Below, in pieces: positions 1 to 8,350 of a stretch of DNA of 11,885 nt. This stretch comes from a bacterium (GTDB taxonomy: Bacteria > Spirochaetota > Spirochaetia > JABEVK01): the NCBI GenBank assembly GCA_021782055.1, contig JAJXVP010000070.1, positions 1 through 11,885 of the forward strand. Reading direction: 5' to 3'. The notes below the pieces were generated by a model, which saw nothing but the letters and a program-made list of their open reading frames with translations, was not told the DNA's origin and ran no database searches. Position numbers and translations under genes: made by a program. The first letter of the stretch is position 1, and every line of letters begins with the position of its first letter.

Positions 1-348
1 GTCTTTGAACGTACCCGCGAAATTGGGACCATGAGGGCAATGGGCATGCAACGTCCCTCACTGATCGGGGTTTTCTTGGCAGAGAGTGCCTACCTCGGTT
101 TAGTCAGCTCGGTTGTCGGAATGCTCATCGGCGCAGGGGTTTTAGCGCTTTTGAGCCAAGTGACCTTTCCGGGGAATGCCGTTGTCGATATGTTCTTGGT
201 CAAAGGCCATCTAGTCTGGGCTTGGCCCTGGCAGAATGTCCTTTGGGTGGTGCTGGGTATGTTGGCGACCGGCTTTTTTGGCGCCGTGTTTCCGGCGTGG
301 AAGGGGGCTCACCAAAAGCCCGTGGATGCCTTGCGTCACGACGCTTAG
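1..348 (+). CDS. FtsX/MacB/LolE-type ABC transporter permease, C-terminal end (5' truncated by window)
   Basis: The reading frame is open from base 1, so this is the last 115 residues of a longer protein. It begins with FERTREIGTMRAMG, the signature cytoplasmic loop of FtsX-domain permeases (MacB, LolC/LolE families). A hydrophobic pair of segments follows (about residues 20-50), then a periplasmic loop, a last membrane segment (about 78-102) and the usual basic tail ending PVDALRHD. FtsX-type permeases pair with a LolD/MacB-like ATPase and drive movement of lipoproteins, lipids or other substrates out of the inner membrane. The ATPase and the N-terminal half must lie to the left of the window. 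A LolA-like gene follows 20 bases downstream, which favours a lipoprotein or lipid trafficking role over peptide or drug efflux. The family is certain; the substrate is inferred. Confidence 0.93.
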   Translation, partial: VFERTREIGTMRAMGMQRPSLIGVFLAESAYLGLVSSVVGMLIGAGVLALLSQVTFPGNAVVDMFLVKGHLVWAWPWQNVLWVVLGMLATGFFGAVFPAWKGAHQKPVDALRHDA

Positions 349-350
349 GC

Positions 351-356
351 AAGGAG
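351..356 (+). promoter_or_regulatory. Ribosome binding site AAGGAG for the LolA-like gene
   Basis: AAGGAG lies just after the permease stop codon and 12 bases before the ATG at 369. The spacing is longer than ideal, but this ATG opens directly into a signal peptide and no better start is in reach. The permease and LolA-like gene are therefore probably cotranscribed. Confidence 0.55.
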
Positions 357-368
357 TAGAAACGTAGC

Positions 369-1139
369 ATGAAAATTTTCAGTTTATTTTTGTTGGCAGT
401 TGGTCTGCCGATGTTTTTGGCGGCCGAGGTTCCTGCCAATTCGAAAGAAATTTTGGCCCGGATTGACCGCCAAGTTACCTTTATGGATTCGGACTATTCG
501 GCGCAGGTTGATATTGTTCAAAAGAAGCCCGAAGAAGGCGAATCCTTTACCCGTGTGGCCCTGTTCCGGCGTGACCGCGATTCCGAATACCTTATTATGG
601 TGCTCAAACCCGACTCGGACAAAGGCAAAGGGTACCTCAAAATCGGTCCCAATTTGTGGCTGTACGACCCTGTAGCCCGCCGGTTTACCGTGACCAGCGC
701 CAAAGACCGTTTTCAAAACTCGAACGCCCGTAACTCGGACTTTACCCGTTCGAGCCTGGCCGAAGACTATAAAATTGTCGATTCGTACCCTCAAAAGCTG
801 GGTTCGCTCAATACGACTGTCTACGTTCTGCAGGCGATTCACAACAATGTGACCTTTCCCAGGACAAAGTTGTGGGTGACTCCCGACCATTTGGTGCGCA
901 TGAGCCAAGATTTCAGCCTTTCGGGGCAGTTGTTGCGAACGACCGCCATCCCCACCTACCAAAAGGTGGGCAATCGCTATGTGCCTTATAAAATGGTCAT
1001 TATTGACCAACTGCGCGGCAAAGAAGTCAATGGAAAGTTTGAACACGAAATGACGCAGATCACCATTACCAAGCCGAGCCTAGACCCCTTGCCCGATATT
1101 ATGTTTACCCAGACATACCTCGAGAAAATGGCTCAATGA
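369..1139 (+). CDS. Outer membrane lipoprotein-sorting protein, LolA-like (PF17131-type)
   Basis: This 256-residue protein has a signal peptide (basic start, hydrophobic residues 4-18, likely cleavage near LAA at 17-19) and no lipobox cysteine, so it should be soluble in the periplasm. After a helix (EILARIDRQV) come alternating strands with features of the LolA-like outer-membrane lipoprotein-sorting family: a hydrophobic strand around YLIMVLKPD, the KGKGYLKIGPNLWLYDP turn, the DFTRSSLAEDY segment and a late RTKLWVTPDHLVRM strand. LolA-fold proteins carry lipid-anchored or amphiphilic cargo across the periplasm in an open beta-barrel cavity. The gene lies 20 bases after an FtsX-type permease and its stop overlaps the next start (ATGA), which suggests one transcript and coupled translation. 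It is not the classical proteobacterial LolA. The cargo (lipoprotein or other lipid) is not shown by the sequence. Confidence 0.88.
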   Translation: MKIFSLFLLAVGLPMFLAAEVPANSKEILARIDRQVTFMDSDYSAQVDIVQKKPEEGESFTRVALFRRDRDSEYLIMVLKPDSDKGKGYLKIGPNLWLYDPVARRFTVTSAKDRFQNSNARNSDFTRSSLAEDYKIVDSYPQKLGSLNTTVYVLQAIHNNVTFPRTKLWVTPDHLVRMSQDFSLSGQLLRTTAIPTYQKVGNRYVPYKMVIIDQLRGKEVNGKFEHEMTQITITKPSLDPLPDIMFTQTYLEKMAQ

Positions 1140-2443
1140 AAAGACTGTTCCTGTTGGCTCTAGGAGCCCTCGTCCTGGGGCCGTTGTGGGCTCAAAATGC
1201 CCAGACGTCTAGCCCGAATTCGTCGGGGGAATCGTCTATGATTGATGGCTTGTTTACCAACCCGCCGCCCGACAAGGTCGATAAAGACCCCCGTCAGAGT
1301 GTTAACCCCAACTTATACTCGGGCCAGAGCATGAAGTTCTTTGAGAACGTCAAAGCCAGCGGGTACTACGTCGGTGGGTGGGATAAAACCTACCAAGACG
1401 CCGTGGGCACGCCCTACAACTCGTTGGATTTTACCTTTGGCACCGATGTTCGCGTGGACCCTACGGTTCGAGCCTATGCGGCTCTTGATGTGCTGTACCC
1501 ACAACCCATCAACAACCCGAACCAAACCAACGCTTTTAACCCGTATATTAACAACCTGCCCAGTCAGGGGAACCTGACTTTCTCGACGCTCACGGTTAAA
1601 GAAATCTTTTTAGATTACACTCTGTACAATCAAATCTTTTTTAGGCTTGGTAGGCAATCGTTGGTTTGGGGGCAGGGCCGGTTATTTAACCCGGGTAACT
1701 TTGTGAATGACATTGCCGATGGCGTGGCCGCAAAAGCCGTTACGACCGTGGACGGTTTTAACCTGACGGGTGTCGTCATTAAGAACGACTCCTTTTACAA
1801 CGTTTCGGCGGCCGATACCGCATCGACGAGCAGTTTAGCCGAAGCTGGCATGGTAGAATCGAGCTTAGGGCCGCTCAACTGGGGGCTTTCGGGCTTTTAC
1901 CAGAAGATGTTAGGCTATAAGGCCGATCTGTACCTGAAAACGTACTTTTTAGACACCGATTGGTTTGCCGAAGGTGTCGCCGAACACGCCTCCATGGAGG
2001 GTGATTGGATTCCCAGTGCTGTTGCTGGTGCATACCACGAGTTTACTTGGGGGACCACCAGCTGGCTTAAAGTCGAAGCGGAGTATATGTTTTCGGGTAG
2101 AGGCGGCGGGGCCAACGAAAGTTTTAACGTGACGCCTACCACCTTTTATGGCTATAATGACCAATCGGTCGGGGTGGGCCTTTCATCGGACGCGCTTAAT
2201 TTTGTGAACCTAAAACCAACCTTTTCGTGGCTAACGGCCTTAAAGGATGGTTCAGGTCAGATGATCTTGGCGCTGACGAATACAACGATTCCGCACCTCG
2301 AGATTTCGGGAGCCGTTGTGTACATCTATGGGCCCGATAATGGCCGTTACGTGCTGGACAACCCCGATACGACCGAACATCGGGTTCTGTCGTTCACGCT
2401 GAAAGTTACCTTTACCTTGGACGGAGAAACAAGCACGAAGTAG
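1136..2443 (+). CDS. Putative outer-membrane beta-barrel protein partnered with the LolA-like protein
   Basis: The protein has 435 residues. An N-terminal signal peptide (basic KR, hydrophobic 4-18, cleavage near LWA|Q at 19-20) is followed by a low-complexity Asn/Ser/Pro-rich linker (about 20-60). The rest is many short alternating amphipathic strands with aromatic ends, as in outer-membrane barrels. The segment [20 protein letters not shown] (about 168-186) resembles the strand and turn seen in DUF1302-like and similar barrels, where a conserved GRQ..WG motif occurs. The start codon overlaps the LolA-like stop by four bases (ATGA), a strong sign of translational coupling and joint function. 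No enzyme motif was seen. It may be a channel, or the outer-membrane acceptor for material carried by the LolA-like protein; that role is inferred from position only. The final strand is followed by a short charged tail, so no classic terminal Phe is present. Confidence 0.75.
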   Translation: MKRLFLLALGALVLGPLWAQNAQTSSPNSSGESSMIDGLFTNPPPDKVDKDPRQSVNPNLYSGQSMKFFENVKASGYYVGGWDKTYQDAVGTPYNSLDFTFGTDVRVDPTVRAYAALDVLYPQPINNPNQTNAFNPYINNLPSQGNLTFSTLTVKEIFLDYTLYNQIFFRLGRQSLVWGQGRLFNPGNFVNDIADGVAAKAVTTVDGFNLTGVVIKNDSFYNVSAADTASTSSLAEAGMVESSLGPLNWGLSGFYQKMLGYKADLYLKTYFLDTDWFAEGVAEHASMEGDWIPSAVAGAYHEFTWGTTSWLKVEAEYMFSGRGGGANESFNVTPTTFYGYNDQSVGVGLSSDALNFVNLKPTFSWLTALKDGSGQMILALTNTTIPHLEISGAVVYIYGPDNGRYVLDNPDTTEHRVLSFTLKVTFTLDGETSTK

Positions 2444-2470
2444 TCCAGAGACGGAACTCCGTGTAAAAAA

Positions 2471-2476
2471 AAGGAG
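2471..2476 (+). promoter_or_regulatory. Strong ribosome binding site AAGGAG of ugd
   Basis: AAGGAG is preceded by a run of A and lies seven bases before the ATG at 2484. It is the best Shine-Dalgarno site in the window. The 40-base gap before ugd shows no convincing promoter. A small ACGG/CCGT inverted repeat there lacks a T tract and is too weak to call a terminator. Confidence 0.7.
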
Positions 2477-2483
2477 TCAACGA

Positions 2484-3812
2484 ATGAAGATTGCGATGGT
2501 GGGCACCGGCTACGTCGGTTTAGTGACAGGGACCTGTTTTGCCCAAATGGGCAATACCGTGACCTGTGTCGACGTTGATGCCGAAAAGATTTCCGGCCTA
2601 AAAAAAGGCCTAGTGCCCATTTATGAACCTGGTCTAGAAGCTATGGTGGTCGAAAACACCCGCCTTGGCACCCTGAAGTTTACAACGTCGTTGAAAGAAG
2701 CCTTGATTGACGCCGAGGTTTGTTTCATTGCGGTGGGAACGCCGATGGGCGCGGACGGAAGCGCTGACCTCAAGTTTGTTTTAAAGGTAGCCGAACAAAT
2801 CGGCGAAAACGCGGTACGGCCCTTGGTCGTGGTCGACAAATCCACTGTTCCTGTAGGGACTGCCGACCAGGTGAAAGCTGTGATCGCTGCTGGCTTTCAA
2901 AAACGCGGCTTTACAGGCGAATTTTGGGTTGTTTCGAACCCTGAGTTCCTCAAAGAAGGCGCCGCTATCGATGACTTCATGAAACCTGATCGCGTTGTCG
3001 TGGGCGCCGATGACCCTAAACCCCTAGCGGTGATGCGCGAGCTGTACAAGCCCTTTACCTTTAGCCATGACCGTTTTATCGAAATGGACGTTCGTAGCGC
3101 CGAAATGACCAAGTACGCGGCCAACGCCATGCTGGCCACCAAAATTAGCTTTATGAACGAAATTGCCAATATCTGCGAAAAAGTCGGTGCCGATGTAAAC
3201 AAGGTGCGGGTGGGTATTGGTTCCGATTCGCGCATTGGTTACAGCTTCATCTACCCCGGCTGTGGCTACGGCGGGAGCTGTTTTCCTAAAGATGTCCGCG
3301 CCCTAGAAAAAACCGCCCGCGACGTGGGCTACACCGCACGCATCCTGAGTGCCGTCGAGGCCGTCAACGCCGATCAGAAAAAGGTTCTGCCCACCAAAGT
3401 GGTCGCACGGTTCGGTGACAACCTAAAAGGTAAGACCTTTGCGGTGTGGGGCTTGGCCTTTAAGCCCGAGACCGATGATATGCGCGAGGCGTCGTCGGTG
3501 ACCTTGATTCAAGACCTACTAGCCCGGGGTGCCTTGGTTAAGGCCTACGACCCTAAGGCCGAGGGTGAAGCCAAAAAACATTACTGGCCGTCAGAACCTG
3601 GGTTAACCTTTTGTTCAAGCAAGTACGAGGCCGCCAGCGGTGCCGATGCTCTACTTTTGGTGACCGAATGGAAAGAGTTCCGCAGTCCCGATTTTGACGA
3701 GCTAGCCAAAAGCCTTAAAGCCAAAGTGATCTTTGACGGGCGCAATCAATACAACGCGGCCCGGTTAGCCGAGCTGGGTTTCGAGTATTACGCAATCGGC
3801 GTAGGAAAATAA
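2484..3812 (+). CDS. ugd: UDP-glucose 6-dehydrogenase
   Basis: The enzyme oxidises UDP-glucose to UDP-glucuronate with two NAD+, supplying an acidic sugar for surface polysaccharide. The 442-residue length is typical. Residues 1-20 carry the NAD-binding Rossmann motif VGTGYVG. Catalytic residues known from the streptococcal enzyme can be placed: E154 and E158 in NPEFLKEG, K210 and N214 in the [10 protein letters not shown] segment, C266 in [10 protein letters not shown], and D270. The C-terminal UDP-binding domain includes [15 protein letters not shown] (about 324-338). All key residues are intact, so it should be active. GDP-mannose dehydrogenase is a relative, but the overall motif set fits UDP-glucose better. 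The gene follows the barrel gene after 40 bases and precedes a deacetylase-fold gene by four bases, placing it in a polysaccharide operon. The same precursor could also feed UDP-xylose or UDP-galacturonate synthesis if other enzymes exist elsewhere. Confidence 0.96.
   Translation: MKIAMVGTGYVGLVTGTCFAQMGNTVTCVDVDAEKISGLKKGLVPIYEPGLEAMVVENTRLGTLKFTTSLKEALIDAEVCFIAVGTPMGADGSADLKFVLKVAEQIGENAVRPLVVVDKSTVPVGTADQVKAVIAAGFQKRGFTGEFWVVSNPEFLKEGAAIDDFMKPDRVVVGADDPKPLAVMRELYKPFTFSHDRFIEMDVRSAEMTKYAANAMLATKISFMNEIANICEKVGADVNKVRVGIGSDSRIGYSFIYPGCGYGGSCFPKDVRALEKTARDVGYTARILSAVEAVNADQKKVLPTKVVARFGDNLKGKTFAVWGLAFKPETDDMREASSVTLIQDLLARGALVKAYDPKAEGEAKKHYWPSEPGLTFCSSKYEAASGADALLLVTEWKEFRSPDFDELAKSLKAKVIFDGRNQYNAARLAELGFEYYAIGVGK
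3803..3808 (+). promoter_or_regulatory. Ribosome binding site AGGAAA inside the end of ugd
   Basis: AGGAAA lies within the last codons of ugd, eight bases before the ATG at 3817. It supports that start and means ribosomes finishing ugd can reload directly, so the two genes are likely translationally coupled. Confidence 0.55.
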
Positions 3813-3816
3813 AATC

Positions 3817-4617
3817 ATGGAAAAGCATCCGTTCTTTTTAACCATCGACACACGGGGGTGGACCCCCAGCGAAACGGGCAAGGTTCAGCGCGTGATTAAG
3901 AAAGCCGAGCTCAAACCCGTTTGGCTGATGTCGTGGACAGAACTGCAGGATGCGGGCTTGATCGATGAAATCCTCAAGTCGAAAGAAGAATCAGGGGCCG
4001 AAATCGGCATTATCTCGGGGGGGCCAGGTGCGCCAGGGGCCACCATTGAAGAACAAATTGCTTTTTTGGTGGACGCGGTTGAACGGCTTTCGGGAACAAA
4101 ACCTCTGGTTCACCGAGCCGATGACTGGTGTGTGGACGAGGCTCTATATGCGGCGTTAGCCAAAAACGGTGTGAAAGTCGACGTTACGGTGACACCCCAT
4201 GTGGCGTGGCCCGGAAAAGCAGACTACTCCACCTATTCTGAAAAGGTCTACATGACCCCTCAGGGCGTGCTTGAGGTTCCTGTCACGGTTCGGACCGTGG
4301 CTCAGCACGAGCTGGTGCTGGATCTGCGCAAACTTCCAACGTTGCCGGGACGTTTGGTTCGCTGGTTGTTCCCTACCGAAATTTGGCTAGAACCTAATGG
4401 TCGTTGCCGTAAAGACCTTTACGCCTTAGCGGACCGTTGTCGCCACGATGGTCTTTTGGCCCACATGACCATTACACCCCGGTGTCATTTAAGGCATTCA
4501 GACAACTTGGTTCGACGGCTCTTGGCGTTTTTTTCGCGGACCGAAGGCTGGTGGCAAGCGGTGTCGGCTGGCGAGCTGGTTCGCGACTTTAAACAAACTC
4601 AACAGAACACGGTTTGA
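3817..4617 (+). CDS. Polysaccharide deacetylase-fold protein (WalW-like) lacking the usual metal ligands
   Basis: The 266-residue protein has no signal peptide and is probably cytoplasmic. The layout matches NodB-homology proteins of the WalW-like type: FFLTIDT (first strand with D11), [10 protein letters not shown] (second strand), GAEIGIIS (third motif strand), LVHRADDW (about 97-104, the FRA..W motif), VTPHVAW (125-131), LEVPVTV (152-158), and a late AHMTITP segment (215-221). In active members the third strand is normally followed by a His-x-His-Pro-type metal-binding motif. Here that site reads [10 protein letters not shown] (65-74) with no histidine, and only one Asp stands in the first motif. 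The fold call is fairly secure; deacetylase activity is doubtful, and a sugar-binding or regulatory role is possible. It sits four bases after ugd and before metK and the priming transferase, pointing to surface glycan work. Neither alternative frame across the G-run at 4017-4023 restores a His-x-His motif. Confidence 0.7.
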   Translation: MEKHPFFLTIDTRGWTPSETGKVQRVIKKAELKPVWLMSWTELQDAGLIDEILKSKEESGAEIGIISGGPGAPGATIEEQIAFLVDAVERLSGTKPLVHRADDWCVDEALYAALAKNGVKVDVTVTPHVAWPGKADYSTYSEKVYMTPQGVLEVPVTVRTVAQHELVLDLRKLPTLPGRLVRWLFPTEIWLEPNGRCRKDLYALADRCRHDGLLAHMTITPRCHLRHSDNLVRRLLAFFSRTEGWWQAVSAGELVRDFKQTQQNTV

Positions 4618-4642
4618 CCGATACGCCCTCTGTAGGCATACT
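4614..4642 (+). promoter_or_regulatory. Candidate promoter of metK (TTGACC-17-CATACT)
   Basis: TTGACC (4614-4619, five of six matches to the sigma-70 -35 box) overlaps the previous stop codon. After a 17-base spacer, CATACT (4637-4642, four of six matches to the -10 box) ends six bases before the metK ATG. If used, transcription would begin at or very near the start codon, giving a leaderless or nearly leaderless mRNA. No good Shine-Dalgarno site precedes metK, which is consistent with this. The prediction is by eye only. Confidence 0.35.
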
Positions 4643-4648
4643 AAGCAC

Positions 4649-5806
4649 ATGAGAAAATACCTATTCACCTCGGAGTCTGTGTCCGAGGGACACCCGGATA
4701 AATTGGCCGACCAGGTATCCGACGCCGTCCTGGACGCCTGCTTAACCGAAGACCCCCAGGCTCGCGTCGCCTGCGAAACCTTCACCACTACCGGTCTGGT
4801 TCTGGTGGGTGGCGAAATCACCACCAAAACCTACGTTGACCTGCAAGAAATTGTTCGTGGTGTGGTAAAACGCATTGGTTACGATGACCCGGACTACGGG
4901 ATCGACTACAAATCCATGAACGTGATGAACGCGATTCATTCGCAAAGCCCTGACATTTCGCAAGGGGTTTCGGGCGAGGGCATGTACAAGGGTCAGCAGG
5001 GCGCGGGCGACCAAGGCATGATGTTTGGGTTTGCCTGCAACGAAACCCCCCAGCTTATGCCCGCTCCGATCACCTACGCCCATGAGCTGTTGCGCTACGC
5101 CTCGCATCTGCGCAAGCAGGGAACCATCCCGTGGTTGCGGCCCGATGCCAAAAGTCAGGTCACCATCCAATACGAAGACGGGGTGCCCAAGCGTATCGAT
5201 ACCATTGTCATGAGCCACCAGCATGACGAATCGGTAGGCCACGCCGAGATTCAAGAGCAACTGATTGACCGTGTGGTCAAACACGTGCTTGAGCCCACTG
5301 GGCTTTTGGACGCTAACACGAAATTCTTTGTTAACCCGACGGGCCGCTTTGTCATTGGCGGACCGCATGGCGATGCTGGTCTTACGGGCCGCAAGATTAT
5401 TGTCGACACCTATGGCGGCATGGGACGTCATGGCGGCGGCGCTTTCTCGGGCAAAGACCCGAGCAAAGTCGACCGTTCGGCGGCCTACATGGCCCGCTAT
5501 GCCGCCAAGAATGTCGTGGCGGCTGGTCTGGCCCAACGGTGTGAAATTCAGGTCAGCTACGCCATCGGTGTGCCGTTCCCAGTCTCGATTATGGTCGATA
5601 CCTACGGTACCGGAGTGGTGCCCGAAGAAAAAATCGCTGCCGCCGTCGAAAAGACCTTTGATTTCAGCCCGGCTGGTATCGTAAAGACGTTGAATCTCTT
5701 GCGCCCCATCTATTTGGCTACGGCCGCTTACGGGCATTTTGGTCGTGCTGACTTCCCCTGGGAAAAAACCGACAAGGTCGAAGAGCTCAAAAAGGCAGTC
5801 TCCTAA
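4649..5806 (+). CDS. metK: S-adenosylmethionine synthetase (methionine adenosyltransferase)
   Basis: MetK makes S-adenosylmethionine from ATP and methionine in the cytoplasm as a homotetramer. The 385-residue length is normal. Signatures are intact: EGHPDK (13-18, ATP binding), [12 protein letters not shown] (118-129, hexapeptide motif 1), DAKSQVT (166-172), and [16 protein letters not shown] (262-277, the phosphate-loop region with catalytic lysines). Start choice: [17 protein letters not shown] at the N terminus is the standard beginning. The upstream gap is 31 bases with no SAM riboswitch and no strong Shine-Dalgarno site. The stop codon overlaps the next start by one base (TAATG), coupling it to a sugar-phosphate transferase. 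This housekeeping gene is an unusual guest in a polysaccharide cluster; it may supply SAM to glycan methylation or simply be there by chance. Confidence 0.98.
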   Translation: MRKYLFTSESVSEGHPDKLADQVSDAVLDACLTEDPQARVACETFTTTGLVLVGGEITTKTYVDLQEIVRGVVKRIGYDDPDYGIDYKSMNVMNAIHSQSPDISQGVSGEGMYKGQQGAGDQGMMFGFACNETPQLMPAPITYAHELLRYASHLRKQGTIPWLRPDAKSQVTIQYEDGVPKRIDTIVMSHQHDESVGHAEIQEQLIDRVVKHVLEPTGLLDANTKFFVNPTGRFVIGGPHGDAGLTGRKIIVDTYGGMGRHGGGAFSGKDPSKVDRSAAYMARYAAKNVVAAGLAQRCEIQVSYAIGVPFPVSIMVDTYGTGVVPEEKIAAAVEKTFDFSPAGIVKTLNLLRPIYLATAAYGHFGRADFPWEKTDKVEELKKAVS

Positions 5807-7212
5807 TGTTTCGCGAGCGAACTGAAGAAATCAAATTCTCGTTTCTCTTTTTGGATGTTCTGCTCGCGGCCTTAGCTTTTACGGTTGCTTTTTCAATTCG
5901 CTTTTTTGTTATGTACCCCAGCGACTACGCCACGCTCGACAAGGTGTCGTATTCGTGGTTTGGGGGAATTTTGATTTTGTCACAGGTGGTAGTCTATTCG
6001 GGGTTCAACCTGTATACGCCTCGCCGGTTCCTTTCGTCTGTTGATGAAGTGGGAGCTGTGCTGGGGGGCGCGGGACTCAATCTTTTCTTTAGCTTTGCGA
6101 TTTTGTACTACCTGCATATCTACGAAGTGTCGCGTTTGTTGCCCTTGTTGTACTTTGTCAGCGAGGTGGTGCTGACCCTGGTTGGTCACTCGCTGTTCCG
6201 CAAAGTGGTACTGGGTCGCCGTAATACCGGACGTGATCTGCGCGAGGTAGTCATCGTTGGTGCAGGCCCGGCCGCCCGTAAAGCCGCCGAGATTATTGAA
6301 CGGAACCGGCTTTTTGGGTTAAAAGTGGCAGGTTTTGTGCTCGAAGCCGGTGACCGCGACGAAGAGGTTCAACGCCTTGGGGATATCGTTCTAGGCCGGG
6401 TTGAAGACCTTGAAGCGATCACCGACCGCCTCAAACCAAACTACATGATTTACGCCGGGCACAGCGACGACCATCAGAACCTCAAGAACGTGTTAAACCT
6501 TTGTGATAACCAAGGGATTCACCTGCAAGTGGTACCTAGCTACAGCGATCTTATTACCGTCAACGGCAGTATCGAGAACTACGATGGTCTACCGGTGCTG
6601 ACGATTCGCGATATTCCCGCGCGCTCGGGGGTCAACCGCGTTTTGAAGCGGACGTTCGATGTTGTGTTTTCCCTCGTCTTTCTGTTGGTGTTCTCGCCGG
6701 TTTTTGTGGTGGTTGCCCTCTTGGTGAAGCTTACTTCCAAGGGACCTGTATTCTTTTTGCAAGAACGTGTGGGTTTAGACAATAAAGTTTTTCGTATGCT
6801 CAAGTTCCGTACCATGAAAGTGCAGGATGCCCAAGCCTCTGCTACGGTTTGGACAACCAAGAATGACCCCCGGGTGACGGCGATAGGGCGCTTGTTGCGC
6901 AAAACCTCGCTAGACGAGATCCCCCAGTTTATCAATATTCTGCTCGGGCAAATGTCGGTGGTGGGGCCACGGCCTGAACGTCCTTACTATGTCGAGCAGT
7001 TCAAGACCCGCTACCCGTATTTTAAACGGCGGCATGCCGTGAAGGCTGGCTTAACCGGCTGGGCGCAGATCAATGGCTTTCGGGGGGACACCTCGATTCA
7101 AGACCGTATCGACGCCGACATCTATTACATCGAAAATTGGTCCCTCTTTTTAGATTTGAAAATTGTTCTTTTGACCCCCTTTAAGGGAATCTTCAGCAAG
7201 AATGCCTACTGA
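5806..7212 (+). CDS. Undecaprenyl-phosphate sugar phosphotransferase (WcaJ/WbaP-type priming enzyme)
   Basis: This membrane enzyme transfers a sugar-1-phosphate (often glucose or galactose) from a UDP-sugar to undecaprenyl phosphate, the first step of Wzx/Wzy-type polysaccharide synthesis. The 468 residues divide in the classic way. There are four N-terminal membrane segments (about 12-35, 50-68, 85-104, 108-130). A nucleotide-binding-like CoA_binding_3 domain starts at VVIVGAGPAA (148-157). The catalytic bacterial sugar transferase domain runs from about 278, with a membrane-inserted helix broken at SP (297-298). Catalytic-domain motifs are intact: KFRTM (333-337), SLDEIPQ (368-374, with the D370-E371 pair), VVGPRPE (385-391) and AGLTGWAQING (414-424). 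The exact donor sugar cannot be read from sequence. Its ATG shares one base with the metK stop, and its end overlaps the glycosyltransferase by 11 bases. Confidence 0.94.
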   Translation: MFRERTEEIKFSFLFLDVLLAALAFTVAFSIRFFVMYPSDYATLDKVSYSWFGGILILSQVVVYSGFNLYTPRRFLSSVDEVGAVLGGAGLNLFFSFAILYYLHIYEVSRLLPLLYFVSEVVLTLVGHSLFRKVVLGRRNTGRDLREVVIVGAGPAARKAAEIIERNRLFGLKVAGFVLEAGDRDEEVQRLGDIVLGRVEDLEAITDRLKPNYMIYAGHSDDHQNLKNVLNLCDNQGIHLQVVPSYSDLITVNGSIENYDGLPVLTIRDIPARSGVNRVLKRTFDVVFSLVFLLVFSPVFVVVALLVKLTSKGPVFFLQERVGLDNKVFRMLKFRTMKVQDAQASATVWTTKNDPRVTAIGRLLRKTSLDEIPQFINILLGQMSVVGPRPERPYYVEQFKTRYPYFKRRHAVKAGLTGWAQINGFRGDTSIQDRIDADIYYIENWSLFLDLKIVLLTPFKGIFSKNAY

Positions 7213-8350
7213 ACCCCCGTTCTTACCCCGCTCAATGCTCTTCGTGATTACCCGAGGCGACTCCATCGGTGGTGCCCAAATTCATGTCCGCGATTTATGT
7301 CGTCGTTTGGCCTTCGAAGGTGTACGGGTGGGGGTGGCGGCCGGTACGGGCGGGGCCTTACAGGACGAGTTGGGCCCCAGCATTCCCTACTTTTTGGTTC
7401 CTTCGCTCAAACGCTCGATCAACCCTCTTTCAGATGTCTTTGCGATGGCGGAGCTTGGAAGAGTTTTGAGGGCTTTTCAGCCCCAGCTGGTGTCGACCCA
7501 CACCGCGAAAGCGGGCTTTGTGGGCCGGGTTGCGGCGTTTTGGCACGGCGTACCGTCGCTGTTTACTGCCCATGGCTGGCAGTTCGCCGAGGGGATTTCA
7601 TGGTGGCAAAAGATCCTGGTGTTGGCCCTTGAGACAGTCTTGGCGCGCCTGTCCCGACGAATTATTTGTGTCTCGGCCTACGACCGTTCCCTCGCCCTGA
7701 AAGCCCGTTTGGGTGGGCCCCGCAAGATTGTTCTGGTACACAACGGTATGCCCTGGCGCGAGGCTCCTGAACAGCGATCGTCAATGACCACAGCTTCGAC
7801 GAAGCCTGTCTCGCTGATCATGACGGCGCGCTTTCAGCCACAAAAAGACCACGAGACACTACTCACAGCCCTAAAAATGCTCGAAAGCCACCCCTGGACG
7901 CTTCAATTGGTGGGCGATGGCCCTCTGCTTGAGCTTGTGCGCCGCCGGGTTCATGACCTGGGCTGGGACAACCGTGTGACCTTTGCCGGCCAAGTGATGG
8001 ATGTGCCCCAACGGCTTGAAGCTAGCGATGTGTTTATTTTAGCCAGCTTGTGGGAAGGCTTTCCCCGCTCGATCTTAGAGGCGATGCGTGCCCAATTGCC
8101 CGTCGTGTGTTCTGAGGTCGGCGGGGTACGCGAAGCAGTCCTTGAGGGGGTAACCGGCAAAATTGTTCCTCCGCAGGACCCCCAAGCGCTGGCCCAGGCA
8201 TTGCAGCCACTTTTAGAGGATCTTGCCTTACGTCAGAAGATGGGTAAAGCCGGCCGTGCCTGCTATGAAGCAGAATTCACTTTTGATGCCATGCTAGCCA
8301 AGACGCGCCAGGTTTGGGAACAGGCCCTGCGGAAAGGTAAGCCCCGGTAG
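7202..8350 (+). CDS. Glycosyltransferase family 4 (GT-B fold)
   Basis: This retaining glycosyltransferase probably adds a sugar to the lipid-linked intermediate made by the upstream priming enzyme. It has 382 residues. The N-terminal half holds GDSIGGAQIHV (19-29, acceptor-side glycine loop) and FTAHGWQF (121-128). The C-terminal donor domain has TARFQPQKDHETLL (208-221), LVGDGP (236-241) and the EX7E motif EGFPRSILE (E285 to E293). That is a full-length and apparently active GT4 enzyme; the sugar and linkage are unknown. Start: the ATG at 7202 has a weak AAGGGA 13 bases upstream and overlaps the preceding gene by 11 bases. An ATG at 7235 would start exactly at the family's usual first strand (LFVITRGD) but lacks any ribosome binding site, so I prefer 7202 with reserve. 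The stop codon directly abuts the opposite-strand stop of the next gene. Confidence 0.93.
   Translation: MPTEPPFLPRSMLFVITRGDSIGGAQIHVRDLCRRLAFEGVRVGVAAGTGGALQDELGPSIPYFLVPSLKRSINPLSDVFAMAELGRVLRAFQPQLVSTHTAKAGFVGRVAAFWHGVPSLFTAHGWQFAEGISWWQKILVLALETVLARLSRRIICVSAYDRSLALKARLGGPRKIVLVHNGMPWREAPEQRSSMTTASTKPVSLIMTARFQPQKDHETLLTALKMLESHPWTLQLVGDGPLLELVRRRVHDLGWDNRVTFAGQVMDVPQRLEASDVFILASLWEGFPRSILEAMRAQLPVVCSEVGGVREAVLEGVTGKIVPPQDPQALAQALQPLLEDLALRQKMGKAGRACYEAEFTFDAMLAKTRQVWEQALRKGKPR

Noticed and set aside
384..1046. A 220-codon minus-strand frame across the LolA-like gene
   Set aside because: It is antisense to a gene with a signal peptide and family motifs, has no ribosome binding site that stands out, and its product resembles no family.
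2452..2465. Small inverted repeat ACGG-AACT-CCGT before ugd as a terminator
   Set aside because: The stem is only four or five pairs and is followed by A residues rather than T, so it is not a convincing intrinsic terminator.
4618..4648. SAM riboswitch ahead of metK
   Set aside because: The gap is only 31 bases, far too short for any known SAM riboswitch aptamer and expression platform.
4742..5737. A 331-codon open frame on the minus strand across metK
   Set aside because: It lies entirely antisense to metK, which has all its signature motifs. The antisense translation shows no recognisable domain, and long antisense frames arise from the codon bias of the real gene.
7297..7632. A 111-codon plus-strand frame inside the glycosyltransferase gene
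   Set aside because: It is an alternative frame inside a well-supported GT4 gene and its product is rich in Gly, Trp and Arg without domain features.
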